A DNA stretch of 64,000 bases from Anderseniella sp963700885 (GTDB taxonomy: Bacteria; Pseudomonadota; Alphaproteobacteria; Rhizobiales; Aestuariivirgaceae): assembly GCA_963700885.1 (NCBI GenBank), contig CAVOZJ010000016.1, forward strand, positions 308,147 to 372,146. The letters are read 5' to 3'. Shown here one piece after another: positions 44,577-53,054 of this stretch; the stretch's first letter is position 1; every line of letters starts with the position of its first letter. Both the position numbers and the translations under genes were made by a program. Below the pieces are notes generated by a model. That model saw only the letters and a list, made by a program, of their open reading frames with translations, had not been told where the DNA came from and ran no database searches.

Positions 44577-44840
44577 ATGAAATCATTGCTTGTATCTGCA
44601 ATCATTACACTTTTCGCGCTGCCTGCTGTGGCTGGTGAATTGCCCCAGGCATCTCCTGCTCAGGTATCCAGCGCCACTGGCACGGCCACAACTGCAGGTG
44701 ATGTGGTCGCTACGGTTGCAACCGGCGAAGTCAAAGGCATTGGCGAAAATACATTTCAGCAATCCGTGCCGAGTTTTTCCGGTTACGGCGGAGGTTGTGA
44801 CCGCGAGCATACCTCAACAGAAGCCATGCTGATCAACTAA
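44577..44840 (+). CDS. Small secreted protein, unknown function
   Basis: ATG 44577 with GGAGG 5 bases upstream gives an 87-residue protein with a signal peptide (MKSLLVSAIITLFALPAVAG). The mature part is rich in Ala, Thr, Val and Gly and has a single Cys in GYGGGCDREH near the end. I do not recognise the family. The frame is open further upstream (44493), but without a signal. A low-complexity exported peptide; expression is unproven. Confidence 0.55.
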   Translation: MKSLLVSAIITLFALPAVAGELPQASPAQVSSATGTATTAGDVVATVATGEVKGIGENTFQQSVPSFSGYGGGCDREHTSTEAMLIN

Positions 44841-45065
44841 ATCGCAGTTACTGAGATCCGGTATTGGTGAGCGCACTGTTCAGTCCATGGGCACGAGCAG
44901 GGAGATACTCGCACGGATTCAGGTAGAGGCGATGGCTCGCAAACTCGACCTGCCACTGGGTCCTATCTGAAAAATACTACTGGATCATTGTCGAGTAGGA
45001 TGCAGGTCCTTGTCGTGGTGACAGCGTGATATTCGGACATTTCTGCGGGTTGGACGGCAACAATG

Positions 45066-45094
45066 TAAAACGGAGCCTCACTGAGGAGGCTCCG
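45066..45094 (-). terminator. Rho-independent terminator of nrdJ
   Basis: CGGAGCCTC (45071-45079) and GAGGCTCCG (45086-45094) form a perfect 9-bp stem with the loop ACTGAG. Read on the minus strand it is followed by TTTTAC. It lies 35 bases beyond the nrdJ stop. Between 44841 and this site I see no supported gene. Confidence 0.8.
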
Positions 45095-45128
45095 CAAATT
45101 GTACCAGACGATCCTCTCGAACAGGGGG

Positions 45129-48100
45129 CTAGCTACACCCGCTCGTCGAGCCACAGGTATCGCACTTCATGCAGGTGCCGTTGCGCAGCAGGGTAAAGTT
45201 GCCACACTCACCGCAACTGTCGCCTTCGTAGCCTTTCATGCGCGCTTCGACCCGGCGTTCGGCGTCGGTTTTCACCTGACCATCTGAGTCAATGTCCAGG
45301 GGAGCAACTACTTCTTTCACCGGGTGAAGCCTTGCTGCAACCGCCATCTCCACTGCAACATCAAGGGCAGCTGAACCGTCAGCGACGTACGCTGCTTCAA
45401 TGCGTGACTGGCTGGCTGCTACCGGATTGGCAACGGCCAGGGACGACGTGCTGCCCGGCATCATGAATATGTTGTCAGCCAGTTTCTGCCTGGTGTAGCC
45501 GGAAGACGCCACCGCCATTGCCGGCATGCCGCCGGGAGGGCACGGCGCTGCTCCAGCCTTGTTGGTCTTGCCTTCGTTTTCGCCTTTGCCCATGGCGTCA
45601 AAGCGAATGTCTGCAGGCTCAACATGGGCCAGGTCATTGCGACTGAGATAGGAAACCGCCAGTTCGCGGAACACGTAGTCGAGGATCGACGTGGCGTTCT
45701 TGATTGCTTCATTGCCCTGCACCTGTCCGGCCGGTTCAAACCGCGTGAAGGTAAACGCCTCGACATACTCTTCCAGCGGCACGCCGTATTGCAGGCCAAG
45801 TGAGACTGCGATGGCGAAGTTGTTCATCATCGCCCGGAAGGCCGCCCCTTCCTTGTGCATGTCGATGAAGATTTCACCCAGCTTGCCATCATCATATTCA
45901 CCGGTGCGCAGGTAAACCTTGTGTCCGCCGACGATGGCCTTCTGGGTATAACCCTTGCGCCGCTGCGGCAGTTTTTCACGCTCGCGCGCAAGTACTTTTT
46001 CAACGATTTTCTCGACAACTTTTTCCACCCGCCGGGTTTGCGGCTGGGTTGCGGCTACCTGATCGACGACGTCATCAGCATCTTCGTCCTCGTCTTCGAT
46101 CAGGGCCGCGTTGAGCGGCTGGCTGAGCTTGGAACCATCGCGGTACAGGGCGTTGGCCTTGAGCGCCAGTTTCCACGACAGCATGTAGGCCGCCTGACAG
46201 TCTTCGACGGTGGCCTCGTTCGCCATGTTGATAGTTTTGGAAATGGCGCCCGAGATGAATGGCTGGGCAGCAGCCATCATGCGGATGTGGCTGTCCACGG
46301 ACAAATAGCGCTTGCCAAGACGGCCGCACGGATTTGCACAATCGAAGACCGGTAAATGCTCATCTTTCAGTTCGGGAGCACCTTCCAGCGTCATGGCGCC
46401 GCACACGAATATATTGGCCGCTTCTATGTCAGTCCTGGTGAAACCGAGATGGTTCAACACACAGAAGCTGAAATCGTCCAGCTGTTCAGCGGAAATGCCT
46501 AGCGTTTTGATGCAGAATTCTTCACCCAGGGTCCACTTGTTAAACACGAACTTGATGTCAAACGCTGACGCGAGACCGTCTTCTACAGCCTGCAGTTCTC
46601 TTGAGGTAAAGCCTTTGGCCTTCAGCGTTTCATGATTGATGGCTGGTGCATCTGACAGTGTGCCGTTGCCCACGGCATACCTGATGATGCCTTCAATCTG
46701 CTCTTCAGAATAGCCGAGCGTGTGCAGGGCTGCCGGAACAGCGCGGTTGATGATTTTGAAGTAGCCACCGCCTGCCAGCTTCTTGAACTTCACCAGCGCA
46801 AAATCCGGCTCAATGCCGGTCGTGTCACAATCCATCACCAGACCAATGGTGCCGGTTGGAGCAATCACTGTGGCTTGCGCATTGCGGTAACCGTGCCGCG
46901 TGCCAAGTTCAACAGCGCGGTCCCATGCGGCAACCGCATGCTCAAGCAGGGCTTTGTCGGCACAGTTTGCATGATCAAGCGGAACCGGGTTCACGGCAAG
47001 TTTCTGATACCCCTGTGCCGACCCTCGAGCCGCCAGTTGGTGATTTTTCATGACCCTAAGCATGGCGGAAGCGTTTTTCTTGTAACCGGGGAAAGGGCCA
47101 AGCTCGCTGGCCATCTCGGCAGACGTTGCATAGGAAACGCCGGTCATGATGGCCGAGATTGCACCGCAGATTGCACGGCCTTCATCGGAGTCGTACGAAA
47201 TACCTGACGTCATCAGCATGCCGCCAATATTGGCGAATCCCAGACCGAGGGTGCGAAATTCATACGAGCGTCTGGCAATCTCCCTGGACGGGAACTGTGC
47301 CATCAACACCGAAATTTCCAGCACCATGGTCCACAACCGCACGCCGTGCTCAAAGCCTTCGATGTCAAACTTCGAGCTGGACTTGTCAAGGAAGGTGAGC
47401 AGGTTCAAGGAGGCAAGGTTACACGCCGTGTCATCCAGGAACATGTACTCGGAACACGGGTTCGACGCACGAATGTCACCGGATGCGGGGCAGGTGTGCC
47501 AGTCATTGATGGTGGTGTGGAACTGGATGCCGGGATCAGCACACGCCCACGCCGCGTTGCCTACCTTTTCCCACAGTTCACGCGCATCAACGGTTTTTGC
47601 CACACCGCCGTGCATGCGCCATGTCAGATCCCACGAAGAACCATTTTCTACAGCGCGCAGAAATTCATCCGTTACGCGAATCGAATTGTTGGAATTCTGG
47701 CCGGACACCGTGCGGTAGGCCTCGCCGTCCCAGTCGGTGTCATAGGTGTCAAATTCGATATCGTTGAAACCTTGCGCCGCAAATTGCAGGACGCGCTTGA
47801 TATAGGCATCCGGCACGTGGGACCTGCGCGCATCCTTTATGGCGCGTTTCAGGGCAGGATTCCTGGCAGGATTGTAGCAGTCATCGCCGGGGCCGTCGCA
47901 GTTGACGCAGGCTTTCATGATGATTTTCAGATGCTGCCGGGTGACCCTGGAACCGGTTACCAGCGCGGCAACCTTTTCTTCCTCCTTAACCTTCCAGTCT
48001 ATATAGGCTTCGATGTCCGGATGGTCGATATCGACGACAACCATTTTTGCAGCCCGGCGGGTTGTGCCGCCGGACTTGATGGCGCCAGCTGCCCGGTCGC

Positions 48101-48884
48101 CAATCTTGAGGAAGCTCATCAGGCCGGATGACTTGCCGCCGCCGGATAGTGGTTCGTTTTCGCCACGGATGTAGGAAAAGTTGGAACCGGTGCCCGAACC
48201 ATATTTGAACAGGCGGGCTTCACGCACCCAGAGGTCCATGATGCCGCCATCATTCACGAGGTCGTCCGAAATAGACTGAATGAAGCAGGCATGCGGTTGC
48301 GGATGCTCATACGATGATGCCGACCTGGTCAGTTTCCCGGTCTGAAAATCGACGTAATGGTGACCCTGACCTGGACCATCTATGCCGTAGGCCCAGTGCA
48401 GGCCGGTGTTGAACCATTGCGGGCTGTTCGGCGCACAACGCTGGGTCGCCAGCATGTTGACCATCTCTTCGTAAAACGCCAGTGCGTCGGTTTCGGCATC
48501 AAAATAACCGCCTTTCCAGCCCCAGTAGGTCCAGGTCCCGGCCAGACGGCCGAACACCTGCCGGGCAGATAATTCAGAGCAGTAACGCTCATCTTCCGGC
48601 AGTGCTGCCAGGGCCTCTGTATCTTCTACCGAGCGCCACAACCATGACGGCACCGTGTTTTCTTCCACTTTCTTCAGCCGGGCGGGAACGCCGGCCTTGC
48701 GAAAGTACTTCTGTGCGATGATATCGGACGCCACCTGGCTCCAGGCCTTGGGTACTTCGATGTCTTTGAGCTGGAACACAATTGACCCGTCGGGGTTCTT
48801 GATTTCGCTGGTTGCCCTGCGAAATTCCACTCCTGCATATGGTCCCTTGCCCTCGACTGTAAAGCGCCGTTCTACCCGCATCAT
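45129..48884 (-). CDS. nrdJ: Adenosylcobalamin-dependent (class II) ribonucleotide reductase
   Basis: A 1251-residue enzyme that makes deoxyribonucleotides with B12 and needs no oxygen-dependent radical generator. Active-site segments are NPCSEYMFLDDTACNLASLN (around residue 480), ATVIAPTGTIGLVMDCDTTG with FALVKFKKL (around 690), and the C-terminal Cys-rich tail CGECGNFTLLRNGTCMKCDT then CGSTSGCS, which shuttles electrons. Length is the usual one, without an intein. ATG 48884 and 48881 are tandem starts behind AGGGG. A leader of about 300 bases with strong RNA structure, NrdR boxes and a DnaA box precedes it; a terminator follows. Confidence 0.97.
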   Translation of the reverse strand: MMRVERRFTVEGKGPYAGVEFRRATSEIKNPDGSIVFQLKDIEVPKAWSQVASDIIAQKYFRKAGVPARLKKVEENTVPSWLWRSVEDTEALAALPEDERYCSELSARQVFGRLAGTWTYWGWKGGYFDAETDALAFYEEMVNMLATQRCAPNSPQWFNTGLHWAYGIDGPGQGHHYVDFQTGKLTRSASSYEHPQPHACFIQSISDDLVNDGGIMDLWVREARLFKYGSGTGSNFSYIRGENEPLSGGGKSSGLMSFLKIGDRAAGAIKSGGTTRRAAKMVVVDIDHPDIEAYIDWKVKEEEKVAALVTGSRVTRQHLKIIMKACVNCDGPGDDCYNPARNPALKRAIKDARRSHVPDAYIKRVLQFAAQGFNDIEFDTYDTDWDGEAYRTVSGQNSNNSIRVTDEFLRAVENGSSWDLTWRMHGGVAKTVDARELWEKVGNAAWACADPGIQFHTTINDWHTCPASGDIRASNPCSEYMFLDDTACNLASLNLLTFLDKSSSKFDIEGFEHGVRLWTMVLEISVLMAQFPSREIARRSYEFRTLGLGFANIGGMLMTSGISYDSDEGRAICGAISAIMTGVSYATSAEMASELGPFPGYKKNASAMLRVMKNHQLAARGSAQGYQKLAVNPVPLDHANCADKALLEHAVAAWDRAVELGTRHGYRNAQATVIAPTGTIGLVMDCDTTGIEPDFALVKFKKLAGGGYFKIINRAVPAALHTLGYSEEQIEGIIRYAVGNGTLSDAPAINHETLKAKGFTSRELQAVEDGLASAFDIKFVFNKWTLGEEFCIKTLGISAEQLDDFSFCVLNHLGFTRTDIEAANIFVCGAMTLEGAPELKDEHLPVFDCANPCGRLGKRYLSVDSHIRMMAAAQPFISGAISKTINMANEATVEDCQAAYMLSWKLALKANALYRDGSKLSQPLNAALIEDEDEDADDVVDQVAATQPQTRRVEKVVEKIVEKVLAREREKLPQRRKGYTQKAIVGGHKVYLRTGEYDDGKLGEIFIDMHKEGAAFRAMMNNFAIAVSLGLQYGVPLEEYVEAFTFTRFEPAGQVQGNEAIKNATSILDYVFRELAVSYLSRNDLAHVEPADIRFDAMGKGENEGKTNKAGAAPCPPGGMPAMAVASSGYTRQKLADNIFMMPGSTSSLAVANPVAASQSRIEAAYVADGSAALDVAVEMAVAARLHPVKEVVAPLDIDSDGQVKTDAERRVEARMKGYEGDSCGECGNFTLLRNGTCMKCDTCGSTSGCS

Positions 48885-48989
48885 ATTCCCCTATTCACAG
48901 CAGCGCCCGTGCCTGCTTCAGTTGTCCAAGTTGTTCCATTCAAGCGCTCTTCAGCGGCTAACTGTTTCCTCACGACCTTACACACAGGG

Positions 48990-49149
48990 CTTCGCAGCGA
49001 AGTTCTCCCTTTACGCGTACATGACTTCCCAGCCCGTACGCCCAAGACACAACTTCCCCGTTTGGATAGTGCGATATCACTCCGCCTTATCCATCGTTCG
49101 ACGTTTGGAGTTCGGTAATTTACTTACCTAAACGGGAAGGCCTAACTCC
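48990..49149 (-). ncRNA. Structured RNA leader of nrdJ
   Basis: The ~320 bases between the NrdR boxes and the nrdJ start lack a gene but are rich in complementary arms on the minus strand. Examples: GGAGTT (49149-49144) with AACTCC (49112-49107); CTTCCCGTTT (49139-49130) with AAACGGGGAAG (49063-49053); GGTAA/TTACC (49128-49124 with 49118-49114); GCGTAC/GTACGC (49041-49036 with 49020-49015); CTTCG/CGAAG (49002-48998 with 48994-48990). The first two pairings cross, so they form a pseudoknot or exclude each other. No B12-box GCCACTG is present. A cis-acting sensor RNA for nrdJ is the likely reading; an independent small RNA cannot be excluded. Confidence 0.5.
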
Positions 49150-49205
49150 GAGCCGTCCCTAGCCCCGTTCCCATGCACATGAATGTAGTGCCGTTTGCGG
49201 GCCCT

Positions 49206-49221
49206 CGTCAATACCTAGTGT
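49206..49221 (-). promoter_or_regulatory. NrdR box, proximal
   Basis: CGTCAATACCTAGTGT matches the NrdR consensus ACACWATATMTWGTGT at 12 of 16 positions, with the right arm TAGTGT intact. It lies exactly 31 bases from the second box, the spacing expected for NrdR binding on one helix face. Confidence 0.65.
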
Positions 49222-49236
49222 GTTAACGAAACCCTA

Positions 49237-49252
49237 ACACAACATGTAGTGT
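49237..49252 (-). promoter_or_regulatory. NrdR box, distal
   Basis: ACACAACATGTAGTGT matches both arms (ACAC/GTGT) and most of the core of the NrdR consensus. NrdR represses ribonucleotide reductase genes in response to (d)ATP. The pair of boxes lies about 320-370 bases upstream of nrdJ, so the transcript should have a long leader. Confidence 0.75.
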
Positions 49253-49271
49253 CCACAGCCTTGACAGGTTC

Positions 49272-49280
49272 TGTGGATAA
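49272..49280 (-). promoter_or_regulatory. DnaA box next to the nrdJ promoter
   Basis: TGTGGATAA is the exact complement of the strong DnaA site TTATCCACA. It stands 20 bases beyond the distal NrdR box. A near-match, TTATACACG, occurs at 49493-49501. DnaA is known to act on nrd genes in other bacteria; for nrdJ here it is inference. Confidence 0.5.
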
Positions 49281-49805
49281 CCGGAGTTAGCCACGATTCG
49301 CCTGTGAACCTCAACGATTCCGGGACCTTGCAGCAGATCACACCCATAGATATGCACAGCGATCAACTTGCTGTGGTTGCACCCCTGGGGTTGGGCTAGC
49401 CGCACAAGGGGCAAATTGACAGACAAATTCCCGAAGTTTTTGGTTAACGAACCGTTAACGCTTAATTACTATTGGTTGCACTGGCATGGTGTTATACACG
49501 TAAAAAGAGCAACTCGAACTCCCTGACAGGGGAATCGCTGCTACAGAAAAGAATCGGCGCTGCACGGATATGGTTCGCAAAGCCAAGTGTCAGCCCACTC
49601 GTAACCGCGACAGCATCGTTGTTCAACAATCGCATCAGGGCATCTGCCCGCACACAATTCCGCAATCGGCTTCCTCCGGAAATTGCAGATCAGCGCAAAG
49701 CACACACGGCCGGCAAGCTCCACCAAATTGACATGGACTAACGCATACCAGGCTCCGTCGCGACACAATCACCGCCGGAGGCAGCTGAACAATGGAGACG
49801 AAACC
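49281..49805. other. 525-base gap without a supported gene
   Basis: The stretch contains the repeated heptamer GTTAACG twice (49443-49460 region) and the near-consensus DnaA site at 49493-49501. An open frame of 89 codons on the + strand (49472-49741) has no ribosome binding site and a composition unlike the neighbours, so I do not call it a gene. It should hold the promoter of the small membrane protein gene that follows. Confidence 0.4.
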
Positions 49806-49907
49806 GTGACAACCTACGAACAATTGTATCTCGCCATGGGTTTACTCGCATTTGTAACATTTGGCATTGTGCTGGCAACCATGTCCTTTCGGCAGGGGCA
49901 GAAGTAG
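49806..49907 (+). CDS. 33-residue single-helix membrane protein
   Basis: GTG 49806 preceded by GGAG 8 bases upstream encodes MTTYEQLYLAMGLLAFVTFG followed by IVLATMSFRQGQK. There is one hydrophobic helix (about residues 8-27), a short acidic N-terminus and a positive C-terminus, which predicts the C-terminus inside. Similar small proteins starting MTTYE(Q/H)LYLAM are, from memory, common in alphaproteobacterial genomes, sometimes as single genes; function unknown. Too short for usual gene calling. Confidence 0.65.
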   Translation: MTTYEQLYLAMGLLAFVTFGIVLATMSFRQGQK

Positions 49908-49978
49908 CACTCCCCCGACTTATCTTAAATTGTGAAGTTCCGGCTGGCGCCCGGGCGTTGTATTGCTACACTTGTGCC

Positions 49979-52402
49979 ATGCAATCTGGACAACGTAGCG
50001 GAACAATGCCAATGCCCATCCGGACAGGCCATCTGAAAACCATTGAGCAACGCCTGTTGTGGCTGTCGCACTGGATGATCCACAACGCCAATCACATCCG
50101 GCCAAGGGTGGATGGCATCAAGGTCGGAGGCCACCAGGCTTCATCTGCGTCTATGGTATCGATCATGACGGCACTGTACTTCTCTGCGCTTCGGCCTGAG
50201 GACCGGGTGGCCGTGAAGCCACATGCATCACCCATATTTCATGCCATTCAATACCTGATGGGAAATCAGACCCGCGAAAAGATGCAGGCGTTTCGCGGGT
50301 TCGGCGGAGTGCAGTCCTATCCGTCGCGCACCAAGGACATTGACGATGTGGATTTTTCAACTGGGTCAGTGGGCCTGGGCGTTGCCATCACCAGCTTCGC
50401 ATCACTGGTGCAGGATTACATAACAGCCAAGACCTGGGGGCAGGATGTGCCGTTGGGAAGGATGGTTGCGCTGGTCGGAGATGCGGAACTGGATGAGGGC
50501 AATATATATGAAGCCCTTCAGGAGGGCTGGAAGAACGATTTGCGCAATGCCTGGTGGATCATCGATTATAATCGACAGTCGCTGGACGGTGTCGTGCGCG
50601 AAGGTCTCTGGCAAAGGGTGGAAAAAATATTCGATGCGTTCGGTTGGGACGTTGTGCGCGTCAAGTACGGCCATTTGCAGCGAGCTGCATTTGACGAGAG
50701 CGGTGGCGACAAGCTAAAGGCCTGGATCGATGCCTGCCCGAACCAGCTGTATTCAGCTCTGACATTCATGGGCGGGTCTGTATGGCGCAAACGCCTTATG
50801 GATGATCTTGGTGATCAGGGTGACGTGACAGCGCTCATTGATGCAAGGTCCGATCATCAACTGGCTGAATTGATGGAAAACCTTGGCGGCAACTGCGTGG
50901 CCACCATGGCGGAGACTTTTGCTGCCGTCGACCATGATCGGCCAATCTGCTTTCTGGCCTACACTGTCAAGGGTTGGGGCACACCTATTGCCGGTCACAA
51001 GGACAATCACGGCGGTCTGATGAACAAGACCCAGATGGCCGCGTGGCAGCAGCATATGGGGGTTGCTGAGGGTGAGGAATGGGAAAGGTTCGCAACTGTG
51101 GCGGACCCCGCTGCTTTGCAGGACTTCCTTGATCAGACGCCGTTTTTCTCAAGAGGCGTACGTCGCTTCGCCGATGAGGCAATAGCGGTGCCGGCGATAG
51201 TTCCACCGGGTGAGCGCGAAATTTCAACCCAGATGGGTTTCGGCAAGATACTGGATGATCTGTCAAGGGGAGACAGTGTGCTGGCTCAGCGCATAGTCAC
51301 CACCTCGCCCGATGTCACCGGTACAACCAGCCTGGGTCCATGGGTCAACCGGCGAAAACTGTTTGCGCGAACTGCCCAGACCGACACCTTCATCAATGAA
51401 AAGATTCCATCCACGGCCAGGTGGGAATTTACCCCGGAAGGTCAACACATCGAGCTTGGCATTGCCGAGATGAACCTGTTTTTGTTGCTCGGAGTTGCCG
51501 GATTGTCGCACTCACTGTTTGGCAAACGTCTGTTGCCTGTGGGAACCGTGTACGACCCGTTTGTGGCACGTGGTCTCGATGCCCTGAACTATGCGTGTTA
51601 TCAGAACGCCCGCTTCATAGTTGTCGGAACACCGTCCGGCGTCACCCTGGCGCCGGAGGGCGGCGCTCATCAATCCATCGGTTCTCCGTTGATTGGCATG
51701 AGCCAGGACGGACTGGCTGCATTTGAACCGGGTTTCGTCGATGAATTGGCCGTCATCATGCAATGGGCGTTTGAGTACCTGCAAAAAGATGGTGAGGGTG
51801 ATCGCGATGAACGCACCTGGCTGCGTGATGAAACCGGAGGCTCGGTCTATCTGCGCCTGAGTACAAATCCGATTGAACAACCAGGCCAGCGTGCCAATGA
51901 CGATTTCCGGCAGGGTACGATTGACGGCGCTTACTGGATGCGCAAGCCGGGACCAAACTGTGAAGTCGTGGTAGCCTACCAGGGTTGCGTCGCGCCCGAG
52001 GCTATTGCGGCTGCCGGTCGTATTGCCGAAGTACGGCGGGATGTCGGTGTGTTGGCTGTTACCTCGGCAGACCGGTTGAACGCCGGGTGGACTGCTGCGC
52101 AGCGCGACCGCCGCCGCGGAAATGCGCGCGCGCGCAGCCATATTGAAGCCTTGCTGTCACCGCTGCCCGGTAACTGCACTATCGTCACGGTGATTGACGG
52201 GCATCCTGTAACTCTGGCCTGGCTTGGCGGGGTGGCCGGGCATCGCACTATTCCTCTTGGTGTTGAGCATTTCGGCCAGACCGGCACGATCGCCGATCTG
52301 TACGAGCATTTTGGTATAGACGCGAATACGATTGTGCACGCCGCGACCGGGCTGACCGAAGGCAGGTCCGAAGTCCCCAACCTGTTGTTTGAGGGATCAT
52401 GA
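49979..52402 (+). CDS. AceE-like thiamine-diphosphate enzyme (transketolase family), orphan
   Basis: About 807 residues with the domain order of homodimeric pyruvate dehydrogenase E1. The ThDP segment is VALVGDAELDEGNIYEALQE through WWIIDYNRQSLDG (residues ~160-205); the pyrimidine domain has HIELGIAEMNLFLLLGVAGL with the catalytic Glu, and EGGAHQSIGSP near residue 565; the C-terminal domain follows. Start is uncertain (ATG 49979, 50006 or 50012). No E2, E3 or lipoyl gene lies nearby, and the family alphaproteobacteria normally use for PDH is the two-gene type, so another 2-oxo acid or ketose may be the substrate. It overlaps the next gene by four bases (ATGA). Confidence 0.82.
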   Translation: MQSGQRSGTMPMPIRTGHLKTIEQRLLWLSHWMIHNANHIRPRVDGIKVGGHQASSASMVSIMTALYFSALRPEDRVAVKPHASPIFHAIQYLMGNQTREKMQAFRGFGGVQSYPSRTKDIDDVDFSTGSVGLGVAITSFASLVQDYITAKTWGQDVPLGRMVALVGDAELDEGNIYEALQEGWKNDLRNAWWIIDYNRQSLDGVVREGLWQRVEKIFDAFGWDVVRVKYGHLQRAAFDESGGDKLKAWIDACPNQLYSALTFMGGSVWRKRLMDDLGDQGDVTALIDARSDHQLAELMENLGGNCVATMAETFAAVDHDRPICFLAYTVKGWGTPIAGHKDNHGGLMNKTQMAAWQQHMGVAEGEEWERFATVADPAALQDFLDQTPFFSRGVRRFADEAIAVPAIVPPGEREISTQMGFGKILDDLSRGDSVLAQRIVTTSPDVTGTTSLGPWVNRRKLFARTAQTDTFINEKIPSTARWEFTPEGQHIELGIAEMNLFLLLGVAGLSHSLFGKRLLPVGTVYDPFVARGLDALNYACYQNARFIVVGTPSGVTLAPEGGAHQSIGSPLIGMSQDGLAAFEPGFVDELAVIMQWAFEYLQKDGEGDRDERTWLRDETGGSVYLRLSTNPIEQPGQRANDDFRQGTIDGAYWMRKPGPNCEVVVAYQGCVAPEAIAAAGRIAEVRRDVGVLAVTSADRLNAGWTAAQRDRRRGNARARSHIEALLSPLPGNCTIVTVIDGHPVTLAWLGGVAGHRTIPLGVEHFGQTGTIADLYEHFGIDANTIVHAATGLTEGRSEVPNLLFEGS

Positions 52403-53001
52403 ACCGTTTGCCGGAAGTCAGGGTCAGTCTGATTGCGTTGGCAGCAACAGCTGTCTTGTCAGTTAGCGGAGCCGCAGCGCAGCAGGACACAGCCACAAAG
52501 CCACTTGAGCTTGCTGAAGCTCCCGTGTGTTCGAACAACAAGGGTGAACCCGTTCAGTTCAGCAATGCAGACAGGGGACGACCCGGCCTGGCAGCCGGAA
52601 TGGCGATCAGGGATGGTAGTGGAAAACCCGCAGTGGTGAGATCAAATTATTCCGCCGCGCCGGTGGAGTTTCAGCAATTCATTGATCGACACGAATGTGC
52701 TCACCATCAAACGGGAGATGTGGACCGGCCGCACCCTGCGCGCAATGGACCTGAACACCTCATGAACGAAAGCATCAGTGACTGTGTGGCTATCCGGCGC
52801 CTGCGCGATGAGGAAGGTTTCGGCAAATCGTCGTTTGAAAAGGTTGCAGAGGCGTTGCGCGCTGACATGGCAAAAGTAGGGTTTCCTGAATCCAGTATCT
52901 CCAGCCGAATACGCAATCTGGCAAGCTGCTTTGCCAGTTCAGATTCAGCCGGAGACCTCATAGATCAGGTTTTGCACCAACGCGGTTTGCCCCGCCAATG
53001 A
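52399..53001 (+). CDS. Secreted HExxH protein, possible metallopeptidase
   Basis: A 200-residue exported protein; the signal is SLIALAATAVLSVSGAAAQQ. FQQFIDRHECAHHQTGDVDR contains HECAH, a HExxH zinc motif, and 20 to 30 residues on NESISDCVAIRRLRDEEGFG supplies an acidic third ligand with a Cys, an arrangement seen in small exported proteins with HECAHH and ADC motifs. A further Cys pair is likely disulfide-bonded. Whether it is an active peptidase is unknown. The ATGA overlap with the preceding AceE-like gene means translational coupling of a cytoplasmic enzyme with a periplasmic protein, which is unexpected. Confidence 0.72.
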   Translation: MNRLPEVRVSLIALAATAVLSVSGAAAQQDTATKPLELAEAPVCSNNKGEPVQFSNADRGRPGLAAGMAIRDGSGKPAVVRSNYSAAPVEFQQFIDRHECAHHQTGDVDRPHPARNGPEHLMNESISDCVAIRRLRDEEGFGKSSFEKVAEALRADMAKVGFPESSISSRIRNLASCFASSDSAGDLIDQVLHQRGLPRQ

Positions 53002-53054
53002 AGAACGGTCATCAATTTCATTCTGCTTGAACGGGGCAAAACCGCTACGGACGC

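Noticed and set aside
44887..44970. 27-codon frame after the small secreted protein gene
   Set aside because: No ribosome site and no supporting feature; too short to call.
45129..48884. Intein in NrdJ
   Set aside because: The length of 1251 residues is normal for the alphaproteobacterial enzyme and no intein start (Cys with block A) or HN-Cys/Ser end is visible.
48885..49205. Cobalamin riboswitch upstream of nrdJ
   Set aside because: The B12 box GCCACTG is absent on the minus strand, and B12 riboswitches usually repress B12-independent or uptake genes, not the B12-dependent reductase.
49472..49741. 89-codon open frame in the gap upstream of the 33-residue gene
   Set aside because: It has no ribosome binding site, no hydrophobic or domain pattern, and its composition is unlike the neighbouring genes.
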